Source: Cyanocohniella sp. LLY
GTDB lineage: Bacteria > Cyanobacteriota > Cyanobacteriia > Cyanobacteriales > Nostocaceae
Direction of reading: 5' to 3'
Assembly: GCA_022241785.1 (NCBI GenBank)
Contig: JAKOMP010000008.1
Span: 1 to 64,000, forward strand
Length of the DNA stretch: 64,000 bases
Shown: one piece after another, positions 50,720 through 62,300 of the stretch
Position numbering within the stretch: position 1 is the first letter of the stretch
Layout: every line of letters begins with the position of its first letter
Notes under the pieces: model-generated
The model's database searches: none
Told to the model about the DNA's origin: nothing
The model's input: the letters and a program-made list of their open reading frames with translations, nothing else
Position numbers and translations under genes: made by a program

Positions 50720-50952
50720 GTTTTCTAAGGTTTTAGGTTATTGGCGCTACATCTTAAACTTCACGCTTCGGTTCGATTCCGTTACCGGGAGTCTTTTTGG
50801 CGCTCCTTTTCCTATTTCCTTATGTTAGTATTATCCCGCATATATGCGTATTTAGCAAGCTTTTTACGAGTATTGGTCGATAAAAATAACTAATATATTG
50901 CCGCATATATGCGGGTATGATAAATTAGTGTTAGACGAATGAGTTTAAAAAT
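50720..50952. promoter_or_regulatory. Control region with two CGCATATATGCG palindromes
   Basis: The perfect 12-bp palindrome occurs at 50837-50848 and 50902-50913; the second extends to 14 bp (50901-50914). The spacing is 65 bp and both lie just before the small gene at 50953, so they are probably its operators. A T-arm-like sequence near 50770-50790 was judged not to be a tRNA. Confidence 0.65.
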
Positions 50953-51147
50953 ATGAGAAAAGATTATGAAACTCGCTTCCAACCGAAAGGAGTAGGAGTA
51001 AAGCATGATACAAAACCTATTTCCGTGATGCTTCCACAAGATTTAGATACTTATGTGCGTAACAAATCTAACCGTTCCGAGTGGTTGCGGCGGGTTATTG
51101 CTGAGGCTGTGGCTAAGGAACAAGCTGAAGCTTCCCAGGAAGGTTGA
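50953..51147 (+). CDS. Small ribbon-helix-helix-like regulator, 64 aa
   Basis: A 64-aa protein with KPISVMLPQDLDTYVRNKSN and RSEWLRRVIAEAV: a strand, helix, turn (SNRSEW) and second helix, the ribbon-helix-helix layout of plasmid repressors and antitoxins. Two perfect palindromes upstream fit a dimeric autorepressor. No toxin-like gene follows directly. Confidence 0.7.
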   Translation: MRKDYETRFQPKGVGVKHDTKPISVMLPQDLDTYVRNKSNRSEWLRRVIAEAVAKEQAEASQEG

Positions 51148-51659
51148 TTGTGAATTTTACCCAAGCGATCCGATCGCTGCACTTGTATATTTGTAATTCC
51201 TTCGTGAGCCAATGCGGTGTAGCAGGATTGCTCAATTGCATTTTGATACATCATAATAACAGTGGTTAAGTCCAAAGCTGAAATTGGTTTAATATTGCAT
51301 GAGAGTACCTTGCTGAATTAAACATTTAATATGCTCTAGCACTTGAGTAGCTAATGGGGGTAAATGAGCATCCATATTCCCAGTGCCATCTCCCCCGAAA
51401 AAAATCGCTCTCCTAGTTCTGCAAATCTTCTGCTACGAAAAATTACAGATTTTCTAGTTATAAAGTATTGCGTACAATTTTTGTAATATCTTTAACATTT
51501 ATGCCTATAATATTACTTAATCAATACTTCTCTCTATCTCATGCACCAAAGAAATTTCCAGAAGGGCAAATTTCTTATTCAGGATAGCAAGCAGAGCAAG
51601 AAGCATTAGACTGTGATGTACAATCACTTCCACGTTTAGGTTAAAAAGACTAGGCTGAT
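51148..51659. other. Intergenic region with an IS remnant, before the DISARM-like operon
   Basis: No clear gene in 512 bp. The minus strand has short protein-like pieces (LPPLATQVLEHIKCLIQQGT near 51300-51370, then MMYQNAIEQSCYTALAHEG near 51200-51255), probably gene debris. A solo IS end lies at 51388-51413. The 51420-51560 part is AT-rich and may hold the promoter of the operon that starts at 51660. Confidence 0.45.
51388..51413. repeat. Solo copy of the 26-bp IS end
   Basis: Identical to the right end at 6749-6774. The inner flank (TTCCCAGTGCC) is closer to the left end of the complete element (TTGCCAGTCCT, reverse complement). No transposase gene is attached, so this is a trace of a former insertion. 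Confidence 0.8.
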
Positions 51660-54527
51660 ATGGAAACGCTTGCCCCTGGTGCGCGGATTGTTGCTAGAGA
51701 TGCAGAGTGGCTTGTAAAATCCACTTCAAGAACACCTAATGGTTCTGTGGTAATCGAAGTTGTAGGTGTAAGTGATTTTATTAAAGGTCGCACTGCACGG
51801 TTTGTCAAAGAATTAGAACAAGACCTAGAGGTTTTAGACCCGGAAAACACTAATTTAGTACCAGATAATACTTCTGGCTATAGGAATTCGCTGCTTTTTC
51901 TCGAAGCTCATCTCCGGCAGACTGCCCCCACTGATACTAATCTTTACATTGGTCATGAAGCAGCAATGGATGTGCTGCCTTACCAATTAGACCCAACGCT
52001 CAAAGCCCTTTCGATGCCGCGACAACGTTTGTTAATTGCAGATGCTGTTGGCTTGGGTAAAACTTTGGAAGCAGGAATTTTGGTTGCTGAGTTGATGCGT
52101 CGGGGACGAGCAAAACGCATTTTGGTTGTAACAACTAAAAGTATGCTGACTCAGTTCCAGAAAGAATTTTGGGTGCGTTTTACTATACCTCTGGTACGCC
52201 TTGATTCTGTCGGTATCCAACGCATTCGCTCTCGTATCCCCACAAACCATAACCCTTTCCACTACTACGATAAAGCCATTGTCTCGGTTGATACCCTCAA
52301 ACAAGACCGGGAGTATCGTACTTACATCGAGCAAGCTGAATGGGATGTAATAGTCATTGATGAGGCACACAACGTTGCTCGTCGGGGGCGTGGTAGCAGT
52401 GCTTCGTTGCGTTCTAAGTTGGCTGATCGTTTAGCAAGCCGTTCCGATAGTTTAATTATGCTATCAGCCACACCCCATGATGGGCGTGCGGAAAGCTTTG
52501 CTAGCTTGATGAATATGCTCGACCCAACAGCGATCGCTAACGAGTCGAACTACACTAAGGAAGATATTCGAGATTTGTACGTCCGGCGGTTTAAGAAAGA
52601 TGTTGTTGGGCAACTTCTCAAAAAATTCCCTGAACGTCAGGTTTTAGCACTGGAAACAAATGCTTCTGTAGAAGAAGAGGAAGCATTTGAAATTCTTAAT
52701 AACTTAAAGCTGGCTGGGATTGATGCGAAAGCTTCCACAGGTAAGTTGTTTAAAACTACTTTGTTAAAAGCGATGCTGTCCAGCCCAATGGCTTGTTTGG
52801 AGACAGTACGTAATCGCATCAAGCGAGTAAAAAACACTGATGATCAGCATTTAAATACTGATGTTGCCGAGTTAAGGGCTTTAGAATCAGCTTTGGAAAC
52901 TATTAATGATAGAAATTTTTCAAAGTATCAAAAGTTATTACAACTAATCAGTACAACCGAAGCTGGGGGGTTTGGTTGGAAGGGTACAGACCCAAAAGAC
53001 CGAATTGTAATCTTTACCGAACGTTTAGAGACGATGCGCTTTCTTAGGGAGAGTTTAAAGCGCGACTTAAAGCTGAAAGAGGAAGCGATCGCTACTCTTG
53101 ATGGGGGAATGCCAGATGTTGAGTTGATGGATGTTATCGAAGAATTTGGTAATGAAAAATCTCCGTTGCGGTTGGTGGTTGCTACGGATGTCGCATCGGA
53201 AGGGATTAATTTACATTATTTTTCGCACCGTCTCATACATTTTGATATCCCTTGGTCATTAATGGCTTTGCAGCAGCGTAATGGACGGGTTGACCGTTAC
53301 GGACAAGAGCAACAACCGCAAATTCGTTATCTTTTGACTCGCTCAAATAACAAAAAAGTGGATGAAGCAGAGCGTATTGTTAGCGTTTTAGTTAGGAAAG
53401 ACGAGCAAGCAATTAAAAATATTGGCGACCCTTCTGTTTTTATGGGGGTGTTTGATGTCGATAAAGAGGTGGAAGTGACATCAGCCGCCATAGAAGCAAT
53501 TGAGCAGGGGGAAACCGCAGAAAGTTTTGATGCACGGCTGCAACCGGATAAGAAGACAGAGGATGATGATAACTGGTTTGCCAATGTCTTTGGGGATGAG
53601 CCAGAAGTGAGTGAGGAACCCCAAGCACAAGCTGCTATGCAGAAAATGCCAAGTTTATTTTCCGATGATTATCATTACACGTTAGATGCATTGAAGGCAG
53701 TTAATGAGGAAAATCCTTTGCAATTACGTAGTTTTGAGGAAGAGTTGTTAATCGAATTAACAATGCCCAACGAACTGCGATCGCGTTTTGAGCGTTTACC
53801 AAGAGAAATTCAACCTGCATCGAATCAGGCATTGCGTTTGTCTGGCGATCGCAACAAAGTGATGCGCGAACTAGAGGAATCACGAAAATCTGAGGAACGC
53901 TGGCCCTCTATTCAGTATCTTTGGGAACTGCATCCGATAGTTGATTGGTTAAATGACCGTGGTATAACGCTTTTCGGCAGGCATCAAGCCCCCGTTATTG
54001 TTTTACCCCAACTACTGGCAAATGAGGTTGTATTTGTTATGTTAGGTATAATTCCTAACCGTCGTGGGCAACCTCTAGTCAACAAGTGGGTAAGTGTAGT
54101 GTTTCAAAATCAAAAAGTTAAGCATATAGAAGACTTTGAGGAAACGCTGCGCCGTACCGAATTTGATCGGGAGTCGATTCCCAATAAAATGTTGCCTGTA
54201 GATGAAAAACTTTTGAATTTGCGCGGGTTGGCAGTCACCGAAGCAGAAAAGAAAATGCTGGAGGAACTGAAGAAATTTGAGAATGCAATTAACATTCAAT
54301 TACAGGAACAATATGACCGTTTGGAAAAACTCAAGAGTCAACACTATCAACAATTAATATTGCGCTTTGCAGATGGTACTCCTTTAGTTGAACAGAAAAA
54401 ATCAAAAGAAGAACGCAGGATTGAGCAAATTTTTAATGACTATTGGCATTGGGTGGAGGATAGCATGACTACCGAACCTGCTCCATATATCAAAATTATT
54501 GCTGTGTTACAGGGGGGTACTGTATGA
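51660..54527 (+). CDS. SNF2-type helicase, DrmD-like, of a DISARM-like operon
   Basis: A 955-aa superfamily 2 helicase. Walker A ADAVGLGKTLEAG is near 127, DEAH in VIVIDEAHNVARRG near 233 and motif III LSATPHDGRAES near 270. Motif V/VI ATDVASEGINLHY and QQRNGRVDRYGQ lie near 510-545. The last 300 residues are charged and helical. In class 1 DISARM a DrmD helicase of this kind is followed by an adenine methyltransferase, as here (4-bp ATGA overlap). Function as helicase or translocase is firm; the DISARM label rests on operon context. Confidence 0.8.
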   Translation: METLAPGARIVARDAEWLVKSTSRTPNGSVVIEVVGVSDFIKGRTARFVKELEQDLEVLDPENTNLVPDNTSGYRNSLLFLEAHLRQTAPTDTNLYIGHEAAMDVLPYQLDPTLKALSMPRQRLLIADAVGLGKTLEAGILVAELMRRGRAKRILVVTTKSMLTQFQKEFWVRFTIPLVRLDSVGIQRIRSRIPTNHNPFHYYDKAIVSVDTLKQDREYRTYIEQAEWDVIVIDEAHNVARRGRGSSASLRSKLADRLASRSDSLIMLSATPHDGRAESFASLMNMLDPTAIANESNYTKEDIRDLYVRRFKKDVVGQLLKKFPERQVLALETNASVEEEEAFEILNNLKLAGIDAKASTGKLFKTTLLKAMLSSPMACLETVRNRIKRVKNTDDQHLNTDVAELRALESALETINDRNFSKYQKLLQLISTTEAGGFGWKGTDPKDRIVIFTERLETMRFLRESLKRDLKLKEEAIATLDGGMPDVELMDVIEEFGNEKSPLRLVVATDVASEGINLHYFSHRLIHFDIPWSLMALQQRNGRVDRYGQEQQPQIRYLLTRSNNKKVDEAERIVSVLVRKDEQAIKNIGDPSVFMGVFDVDKEVEVTSAAIEAIEQGETAESFDARLQPDKKTEDDDNWFANVFGDEPEVSEEPQAQAAMQKMPSLFSDDYHYTLDALKAVNEENPLQLRSFEEELLIELTMPNELRSRFERLPREIQPASNQALRLSGDRNKVMRELEESRKSEERWPSIQYLWELHPIVDWLNDRGITLFGRHQAPVIVLPQLLANEVVFVMLGIIPNRRGQPLVNKWVSVVFQNQKVKHIEDFEETLRRTEFDRESIPNKMLPVDEKLLNLRGLAVTEAEKKMLEELKKFENAINIQLQEQYDRLEKLKSQHYQQLILRFADGTPLVEQKKSKEERRIEQIFNDYWHWVEDSMTTEPAPYIKIIAVLQGGTV

Positions 54528-57500
54528 GCAAATTAATAGGAATTACTAACGAAAATGAGTTTTATTCCAATCACTATATTGATGCTATTCTCAAAGATGA
54601 TATTAAAGGAATTGCTCAACGCTGGCGAGAAGCTGCGGCTGAAAATGAAACAAAATCTCCCCCCGAATTATTAGGAAGTTTAGCTGCATCTTATTTTAGA
54701 TTCATAAATAATTTTAGCAAAGAAAAGGAGATTGCGGAACGTCTAACTTTTCAACAGCAATGGTTTTCGGAAATTTTTGGCGCTTTAGGTTATCAGGTTG
54801 AACCTACTCAGCGCATTCTTGATGAAGGGCAATTACTCCCAATACTGTGTGAAGTCAAAAAAAGTAATGGAGTGCCGTTGCTTTGGATTATAGAAGCTTT
54901 ACCAGAAGGCGATGAAGTTATTGATATTTTAGATTTAAATTTAAATACAGCACAAATTACTGAAAAAGAAAATAATCAAAATAATATAAGTGCAGAATTA
55001 GTTTCGTCTGACTTTACTATAGAAGATATTGTCTCTGATTATATTTTCGCTCAAGATGAGCCACCCCGGTGGTTATTACTTGCTAGCATTCATCAAATTA
55101 TTCTCATTGACCGTTTTAAGTGGAATGCATCACGGTTATTGCGGTTTGATTTATCAGAAATTTTATCGCGCAAGGAATCGGATACAATCCTTGCAACGGC
55201 GACATTACTGCATAAAGAAAATACCTGTCCTAGCGAGGGTACAGCCTTACTAGATGAATTAGATGAAAATTCTCATCGTCATGCTTTTTCTGTTTCCGAT
55301 GATTTGAAATATGCCCTCAGAAAGTCAATTGAAATTTTGGGTAATGAAGCAGTTTGGTATATACGAAATAAGCTGAAAACAGGGGTATTTTCTGGACAAT
55401 TAGATGCAGGACAATTATCAATTGAATGTCTGCGTTATATGTACCGCTTGCTGTTTCTTTTTTACATCGAAGCACGACGGGATTTAGGTTATGCGCCGAT
55501 GAATGCTGATATTTATCGGGAAGGTTACAGTTTAGAATCGCTGCGGGAACTAGAACAAGTAGAATTGCGGACAGAAGAAGATAAAAATGGTTATTTTATT
55601 AATGCTTCTCTTACCAAACTATTTGAAATAATTTGGCAAGGGTATGCACCAAGTAATGTGGGAACTCTATATTTACCTGAAGAGAAAATTTATGACAACA
55701 CTTTTGAACTTGCACCATTAAAAAGTCATTTATTTGACCCAGAACGCACTAAGCTACTGAATCGTGTCAAGTTCCGCAATAGTGTACTGCGAGACGTGAT
55801 TGAATTAATGTCCCTGTCACGGGAGGGTAAAGGTAAGCGTCGGGGACGTATTTCTTATGCACAATTGGGAATTATCCAGTTGGGTGCTGTGTATGAATCT
55901 TTACTGTGCTTCCGGGGCTTTTTTGCTGAGACTGATTTGTACGAGGTGCAGCGTGCAGCGAAAAATAGTAAAGGATCAACTGGGGAAGATGACGAGGAGG
56001 AAGTAGAAGAGGAAACCCCCAAACGTGGAAAAAACAACTATGACGAATTGGATGTTGCTTACTTCGTCAAGTTGGAAGATTTAGAAAATTATACGACGGC
56101 GGAGCGGGTATTTAATGATGACGGTACGGCGAAAATGTGCCGCAAGGGTGAGTTTATCTATCGGTTAGCAGGAAGAGATCGCCAAAATTCTGCTTCTTAT
56201 TATACGCCGGAATCGTTAACGCGCTGTTTGGTTAAGTATGCGTTGAAGGAATTGCTCAAGGATAAAACAGCAGATGATATTCTCAAGCTGAAGATTTGCG
56301 AACCGGCAATGGGAAGTGCAGCGTTTTTGAATGAAGCTGTTAATCAATTAGCAGAGAAATATTTGGAGTTAAAGCAGGACGAGTTAGAGAAACGTATTCC
56401 CCACGACGAGTATTTGCAGGAAAAGCAGAAAGTTAAGATGTTTTTGGCTGACCGTAACGTGTTCGGAATTGACTTAAACCCGGTTGCTGTGGAGTTAGCA
56501 GAAGTGTCCTTGTGGTTGAATTGTATTTACAAACCCGAAAATAGAAAGGCTTTTGTACCTTGGTTTGGAATACAACTGCACTGCGGTAATTCGCTAATTG
56601 GTGCGCGTCGTCAGGTGTACAGCACTACGTTAATTCCGCGTGAGAAAAAACAACCATATTGGTTTGACCACGAACCCAAACGGGTGATGGTAGGGGATAA
56701 GTTACATGATGGGGTGGTATTTCACTTTTTGTTACCCGACCCAGGAATGGCCAATTATACGGATAAAGTTATCAAGTCTCTAGCACCAAACGAAATTGAA
56801 ACTATTAATAATTGGCGTAAGGACTTTTGTAAAGCCACTTATGATGATTTTGATGTTGACCGTTTAGTAACATTATCTCAACGCATAGATGAACTTTGGC
56901 AACGTCACACTGATGAATTGCGGATGATGCGACAACGCACTACTGATCCGTTGCGTATTTTTGGTTGTGAAGAAGATGCACATCAAAGCAGTAGTTTGGA
57001 AATAAAAGATAAGATTTTAGCGCAAGAGAAATTATCTGAAGGTGTAGGTAATTCTAGCTCTTACCGACGGTTGAAATTTGTCATGGACTATTGGTGTGCT
57101 TTGTGGTTTTGGCAAATCGAAACAGCTGATTTATTGCCGTCAAGGTATGAGTATTTTATGGAGTTGGCGGTAATTTTGGGTGAAACAGAAATGACGTTTG
57201 AACCTGAACCAGAGTTACCATTATTTCCTGAAACTGCACTCCAAAATGAAGTTCAAAAATTTGTTGATGATTATAAGTTTGTAAATGTTGCTAAGTTAGC
57301 GGAACGGTTTCCCAGGTTGGGGTTAGTTGCGAAGATTGCAGAGGAGAAGCGTTTTTTTCATTGGGAGTTAGAATTTGCAGATATTTTTGCTGATAATGGT
57401 GGTTTTGATTTATTTTTAGGGAATCCGCCTTGGATTAAGGTGGAGTGGCAAGAAGGTAATATTTTAGGTGATGCAGAACCATTGCTGGACTTACGGAATT

Positions 57501-59383
57501 TTTCAGCAAACCAATTAAGTAATTTGCGAGAGAAAACTTTTTCAAAACATTCTCATTTAAAGTCCGATTACCTTAGATTTTATGAAGATTTTGATGGTTG
57601 TCAAAATTTTATAAATGGTTATCAAAATTATTCAATTCTCAAAGGAGTTCAAACTAATTTATTTAAATGCTTTATTCCTCAAAGTTGGTTGTTTTCTAAA
57701 TATGATGGAATACAAGCTTTTGTACATCCAGAGGGTGTTTATAATGACCCCAATGGTGGTTTATTAAGAGAAACATTATATAAATATTTAGAAGTTCATT
57801 TTCAATTCGATGAAATTAGAAGATTTTTTAGTGGTACAGATAATAGAAAGCCCTTTAGCATCAATATATATAGGAAAAAAAATCAAGATATCAGTTCACA
57901 ATATCAATTTTTAACAATTGCGAATTTATTTTCTGTAAAAACTATATATGATTGTTTTGATTCTTGTATAAACGATACTATTCCTAGTATTAAGAATGAA
58001 CAAAATCAATGGGAAGTTAGGGGACATCCTTTAAGAATTATTCATATAAATTTAAAAACTTTGAACCTTTTTGCTAAATTATATGATGCTGAGTCTACAC
58101 CAGCATCACAAGCTAGACTACCTACTTTGCATTCTCAACAATTGCTAACTGTATTAGAAAAGTTTGCTGGGCAATCGCAAAGATTAGAAGATTTACAAAG
58201 AGATTACTATCCTCATCAAATGTGGAATGAAACAGGTGCCCAAAGAAGTAAAACAATTGAACCTAATACTTCTTTTCTAGATTCATCTTCAAGATGGGTT
58301 TTATCTGGGCCACATTTTTTCGTAGCGAATCCTTTTAATAAAACTCCTAGAGAAACTTGTAAATCAAATAGCCATTACGATGTTATTGATTTAACGAATA
58401 TTTCTGATAACTATCTACCTCGTACTAATTATGTGCCTGCCTGTGAATTTGAACAATATCAAAACCGTATTCCTAGAGTTGATTGGATTGAAAATGAAGA
58501 AATAGAACCTAGAAAAATTACAGATTTCTATAGATTATTCTTCAGAAGACAATTAAGTCAGACTGGAGAAAGAACATTAATACCTACACTTATACCAAAA
58601 GAAGTTGCACATATTGATACAGTTTTTAGCATAACTACAAGAAAAGTTATGCTGATGCTTAATTTGATGTCTTATTGCTGTTCTATTCCTTACGATTTTT
58701 TCATTAAAACAACAGGAAAAGGTGATTTTAGAAATGATTTAGCTAAACAATTGCCCATTTTTGATTCTAATTATAAGAATGCACAAAAGTTAAATATAAG
58801 GGCTTTATCGCTAACGTGTTTGACTACCCACTATGCTGAACTTTGGGAAACCTGTTATCAACAAAAATTCAACCAAGACACCTGGACAAAAACTGACCCT
58901 CGCCTCAACAATAACTTTTTCAAAAACCTTACCCCTCACTGGCAGCGCAATATTGCTCTCCGCACGGACTACGAACGCCGTCAAGCCCTAGTAGAAATTG
59001 ATGTACTTGCAGCAATGGCACTAGGGCTAACCCTAGACGAACTTATAACCATTTATCGCGTTCAATTCCCTGTTATGCGCCAATACGAAAAAGATACTTG
59101 GTACGACCAAAACGGGCGCATTGTATTTACCATCAGCAAAGGACTTGTAGGTGTTGGCTTCCCTCGCAAAGGTAAAAAAGGCGAACTGGGATGGGAAGAC
59201 ATCAAAGATATGAAAACAGGTACAATCGAACGCACAATCATCGACGACACCATGCCAGGTGGCCCCATCGAACGCACCATCATCTACCAAGCCCCCTTCG
59301 ACCGTTGCGACAGGGAGGAGGACTACCACATCGCCTGGGAAGCCTTTGAAAAAAGCTTTGCCGAACGGGAGGTTAAATCATGA
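54524..59383 (+). CDS. Giant adenine-specific DNA methyltransferase, DrmMI/Eco57I-like
   Basis: A 1619-aa N6-adenine methyltransferase. Motif I for S-adenosylmethionine is CEPAMGSAAFLNEA near 590, and the catalytic motif IV is GNPPW near 966. A long N-terminal region (about 1-500) and a C-terminal target-recognition-like region surround the core; an acidic linker (DDEEEVEEE) lies near 490. No PD-(D/E)XK nuclease motif was recognised, unlike type IIG enzymes. Class 1 DISARM uses such an enzyme to mark host DNA. The GC content seems lower in the 57500-58850 part, around the putative recognition domain, which may be an exchanged segment. Confidence 0.85.
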   Translation: MSKLIGITNENEFYSNHYIDAILKDDIKGIAQRWREAAAENETKSPPELLGSLAASYFRFINNFSKEKEIAERLTFQQQWFSEIFGALGYQVEPTQRILDEGQLLPILCEVKKSNGVPLLWIIEALPEGDEVIDILDLNLNTAQITEKENNQNNISAELVSSDFTIEDIVSDYIFAQDEPPRWLLLASIHQIILIDRFKWNASRLLRFDLSEILSRKESDTILATATLLHKENTCPSEGTALLDELDENSHRHAFSVSDDLKYALRKSIEILGNEAVWYIRNKLKTGVFSGQLDAGQLSIECLRYMYRLLFLFYIEARRDLGYAPMNADIYREGYSLESLRELEQVELRTEEDKNGYFINASLTKLFEIIWQGYAPSNVGTLYLPEEKIYDNTFELAPLKSHLFDPERTKLLNRVKFRNSVLRDVIELMSLSREGKGKRRGRISYAQLGIIQLGAVYESLLCFRGFFAETDLYEVQRAAKNSKGSTGEDDEEEVEEETPKRGKNNYDELDVAYFVKLEDLENYTTAERVFNDDGTAKMCRKGEFIYRLAGRDRQNSASYYTPESLTRCLVKYALKELLKDKTADDILKLKICEPAMGSAAFLNEAVNQLAEKYLELKQDELEKRIPHDEYLQEKQKVKMFLADRNVFGIDLNPVAVELAEVSLWLNCIYKPENRKAFVPWFGIQLHCGNSLIGARRQVYSTTLIPREKKQPYWFDHEPKRVMVGDKLHDGVVFHFLLPDPGMANYTDKVIKSLAPNEIETINNWRKDFCKATYDDFDVDRLVTLSQRIDELWQRHTDELRMMRQRTTDPLRIFGCEEDAHQSSSLEIKDKILAQEKLSEGVGNSSSYRRLKFVMDYWCALWFWQIETADLLPSRYEYFMELAVILGETEMTFEPEPELPLFPETALQNEVQKFVDDYKFVNVAKLAERFPRLGLVAKIAEEKRFFHWELEFADIFADNGGFDLFLGNPPWIKVEWQEGNILGDAEPLLDLRNFSANQLSNLREKTFSKHSHLKSDYLRFYEDFDGCQNFINGYQNYSILKGVQTNLFKCFIPQSWLFSKYDGIQAFVHPEGVYNDPNGGLLRETLYKYLEVHFQFDEIRRFFSGTDNRKPFSINIYRKKNQDISSQYQFLTIANLFSVKTIYDCFDSCINDTIPSIKNEQNQWEVRGHPLRIIHINLKTLNLFAKLYDAESTPASQARLPTLHSQQLLTVLEKFAGQSQRLEDLQRDYYPHQMWNETGAQRSKTIEPNTSFLDSSSRWVLSGPHFFVANPFNKTPRETCKSNSHYDVIDLTNISDNYLPRTNYVPACEFEQYQNRIPRVDWIENEEIEPRKITDFYRLFFRRQLSQTGERTLIPTLIPKEVAHIDTVFSITTRKVMLMLNLMSYCCSIPYDFFIKTTGKGDFRNDLAKQLPIFDSNYKNAQKLNIRALSLTCLTTHYAELWETCYQQKFNQDTWTKTDPRLNNNFFKNLTPHWQRNIALRTDYERRQALVEIDVLAAMALGLTLDELITIYRVQFPVMRQYEKDTWYDQNGRIVFTISKGLVGVGFPRKGKKGELGWEDIKDMKTGTIERTIIDDTMPGGPIERTIIYQAPFDRCDREEDYHIAWEAFEKSFAEREVKS

Positions 59384-62300
59384 TCCCGTCAGTAGTCGCC
59401 TCAGAAGTTCGCGCCAGTATTGAAGATTTCCTCAAAACCGAATTTCGCCCTGCCTCCCCAGGGTTTGAAGGGCTGATGCAACGCTTCTTAGCAACACCGG
59501 AAGCTGTATTTAAAGGCCCTTACCTCTCTGTTGGTTTACCATTTCGCCCCGGTTCTACAGGTGCAGACTATTTCCCCGACGTGCCAATGGCATTTCCCCC
59601 ACACCGCCACCAGGAACAAGCCTTCGCCCGATTAAAATCACCCTACTACCAATCAACCCTCGTCGCTACGGGAACCGGTTCGGGTAAAACAGAGTGTTTT
59701 ATGTTACCCATCCTCAACCACTGCTATCAGCATGAAAGCGAACCGGGTATTAAAGCACTGCTAATTTACCCCATGAACGCCCTCGCTACCGACCAAGCAA
59801 AGCGGTTAGCAAGTCTCATTTGGCACAACCCAAAACTAAAAGGTAAGGTAACTGCTGGGTTATTTGTGGGCGAGTCGGAACGAGATCCAAAGGCGATGAT
59901 GGGTGAAGATCATATCATCACCGACAAAAATATCCTGCGCCAATGTCCCCCCGACATTTTGCTAACTAACTATAAAATGCTGGACTATCTGCTGATTCGT
60001 CCTGGCGACCAACCATTATGGGTAGGAAATGCACCAGAAACCCTACGTTATTTAATAGTTGACGAAATTCACACCTTTGATGGCGCACAGGGGACAGATT
60101 TAGCTTGTTTAATCCGCCGCCTCAAAGCTAGGTTGCAAACTCCCAAACGTCATTTAGGCTGTGTTGGTACATCAGCAACCTTGGGTGGTAGCGGTAACAA
60201 AGGGGATATGTTGAATTATGCAACTACGGTTTTTGACGAACCCTTTGACGAAAATGCCCTAGTTGAAGAAGATAGACTTGCTTGCGGGGAATTTCTCTTT
60301 GATGCTTACATCAACCCCCTCCCCATTCCCGAACCCGATGAATTAGAAATTCTGAAAGCTGCTAACTACCAAACTATTGAGGAATATATTCGCGCCCAAT
60401 ATCAGTTATGGTTTGAGGAAGCAATTAGCGAACTATTTAATAGTAACGAATGGCGGGTTGAACTTGGCGATCGCTTAAAATCTCTACCTATTGTCCACAA
60501 TCTACTCAAAGTTTTAGATCAAGGAGCAATTTCTCTAACCGAACTCTGGCAAAAACTCAGCCGGAAAATGCGCTTGCCAGATAGCGATGACCCGATTTAT
60601 CAAGCGTCCTTATTTGATAGTTTAATCGCTTTATGCGCCACTGCCCGCCGTCAATTGCACACTGCCCTTGCCCCTTGGGTTAATATTCGTTTGCAATTTT
60701 GGCTGCGAGAACTGCGCCGCATGGTGGGGACTATAGAGCAAGAACCCCAATTAGTCTTTGCTGACGACCAAGCATCAGAAGAAAAAGGGCGTGTCCTGCC
60801 AGTGATACACTGTCGAGACTGTGGTAGTACAGGATGGGGAGGATTAAGGCAGCAAGCAACAAACCATAAAATAGCTTGTGACCTGCGGGACTTTTATAAA
60901 GCTTACTTCTCAAACGACCCATTAATTACGTATGTTTTTCCCAACCTAGATAAAAATAACGATAGAGGTTGGTTATCTTGGCAACTTTGTACCGAATGTC
61001 TAACCCTTAACCGCACAGATGTCCACAGTTGTTATAGGTGCGCTAGCCAGGAATTTATTCCAGTTATCGAACCAGACCAAGATACGATTGTTCGCACGAT
61101 AAAAACCAAAAACGGGAATTCCCGGCGCATTTCTAACCATGATTGCCCCTTCTGTGGTAGTAAAAATGGTTTAGCAATTCTTGGTTCTCGTGCTGCAAGT
61201 TTAGCTAGTGCTGCAATTGGTACTTTATTTTCATCAGCTTACAACGACGATCGCAAACTAATTACTTTTTCCGACTCTGTACAAGACGCAGCACACCGTG
61301 CAGGCTTTTTTGAAACTCGCACTTTCCGCACTACCTTGAGAACGGCCCTACGCCAGCACCTTGATCATAAAGCAACAGCATGGAATTTAGCGGATATTCG
61401 GGCTGATTTTTATCAATATTGGCGGAATCAAATTGGTAACGATGGTGATTATATTGCCACCTTTATGCCCTCAGATTTGCAATGGCTGCGGGAATGGGAA
61501 GAATTACAACAAGCAGGAACAGCAAAACCCAGCCTTGTTGACTTAATTAATAGACGACTGGATTGGGAAGTAGTTGCAGAAATTGGTTTGCGGACAAATT
61601 TGGGAGCTTCGCTAGAACGCACAGATACTTGTGCAGTTTTTCTCGATAGTAATTTGCTTAACCCTGCTTGCTTAAGCCTACTCGAACAACTTCGTAACGA
61701 AATCGGCGGGCTGGAAAACCTTGACCAAGACACCTTACACCGTTTCCTTTTGGGTTTAATTTCCCATCTACGGCTACAAGGCGGTATTTTGCATTCGATG
61801 GCAGAAAACTATATTGAAAGTGGCGGTCAAACCTTCCGATTGCAGCAACCATTATTTATGCCTGGTTTTGGCCCTTCCTCACTTGCACCCGTTTATTTTG
61901 TCCAAAATGGTAGTGTTCCCCGCTTTGAAACCTTAGTCCGACCATCAGGAAAAGTAACTTGGTGTGAAAATTGGGCTTTTAAGCTGTTTTCTAGCTACAC
62001 GCCATTGATTGTCGCCCAGGTAGAAAACCTCTACAACCTAGTTTTAAATCAATTGGTGGCTGGTCATATTTTTGGAGTGAGGGAAACACGTAATAACGCA
62101 AAGGTCTGGGGTATTGAACAAACAGCATTATACTTAGATACTACAGCCCATCACCTCGAATGTGACAAATGCGGCCACAGTATTACGGCTTCCCCTGAAG
62201 AATTAAGGCTATGGACGGATACACCCTGTATGCGTCCCAAGTGTACCGGGAAATATCAACCATCTGAACGAAAAACCCGCGATTTTTACCGTAATTTATA

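Noticed and set aside
50739-50800. tRNA-like sequence with a GGTTCGATTCC T-loop
   Set aside because: The T-stem pairs only partly and no matching acceptor 5' strand, D-arm or anticodon stem was found upstream.
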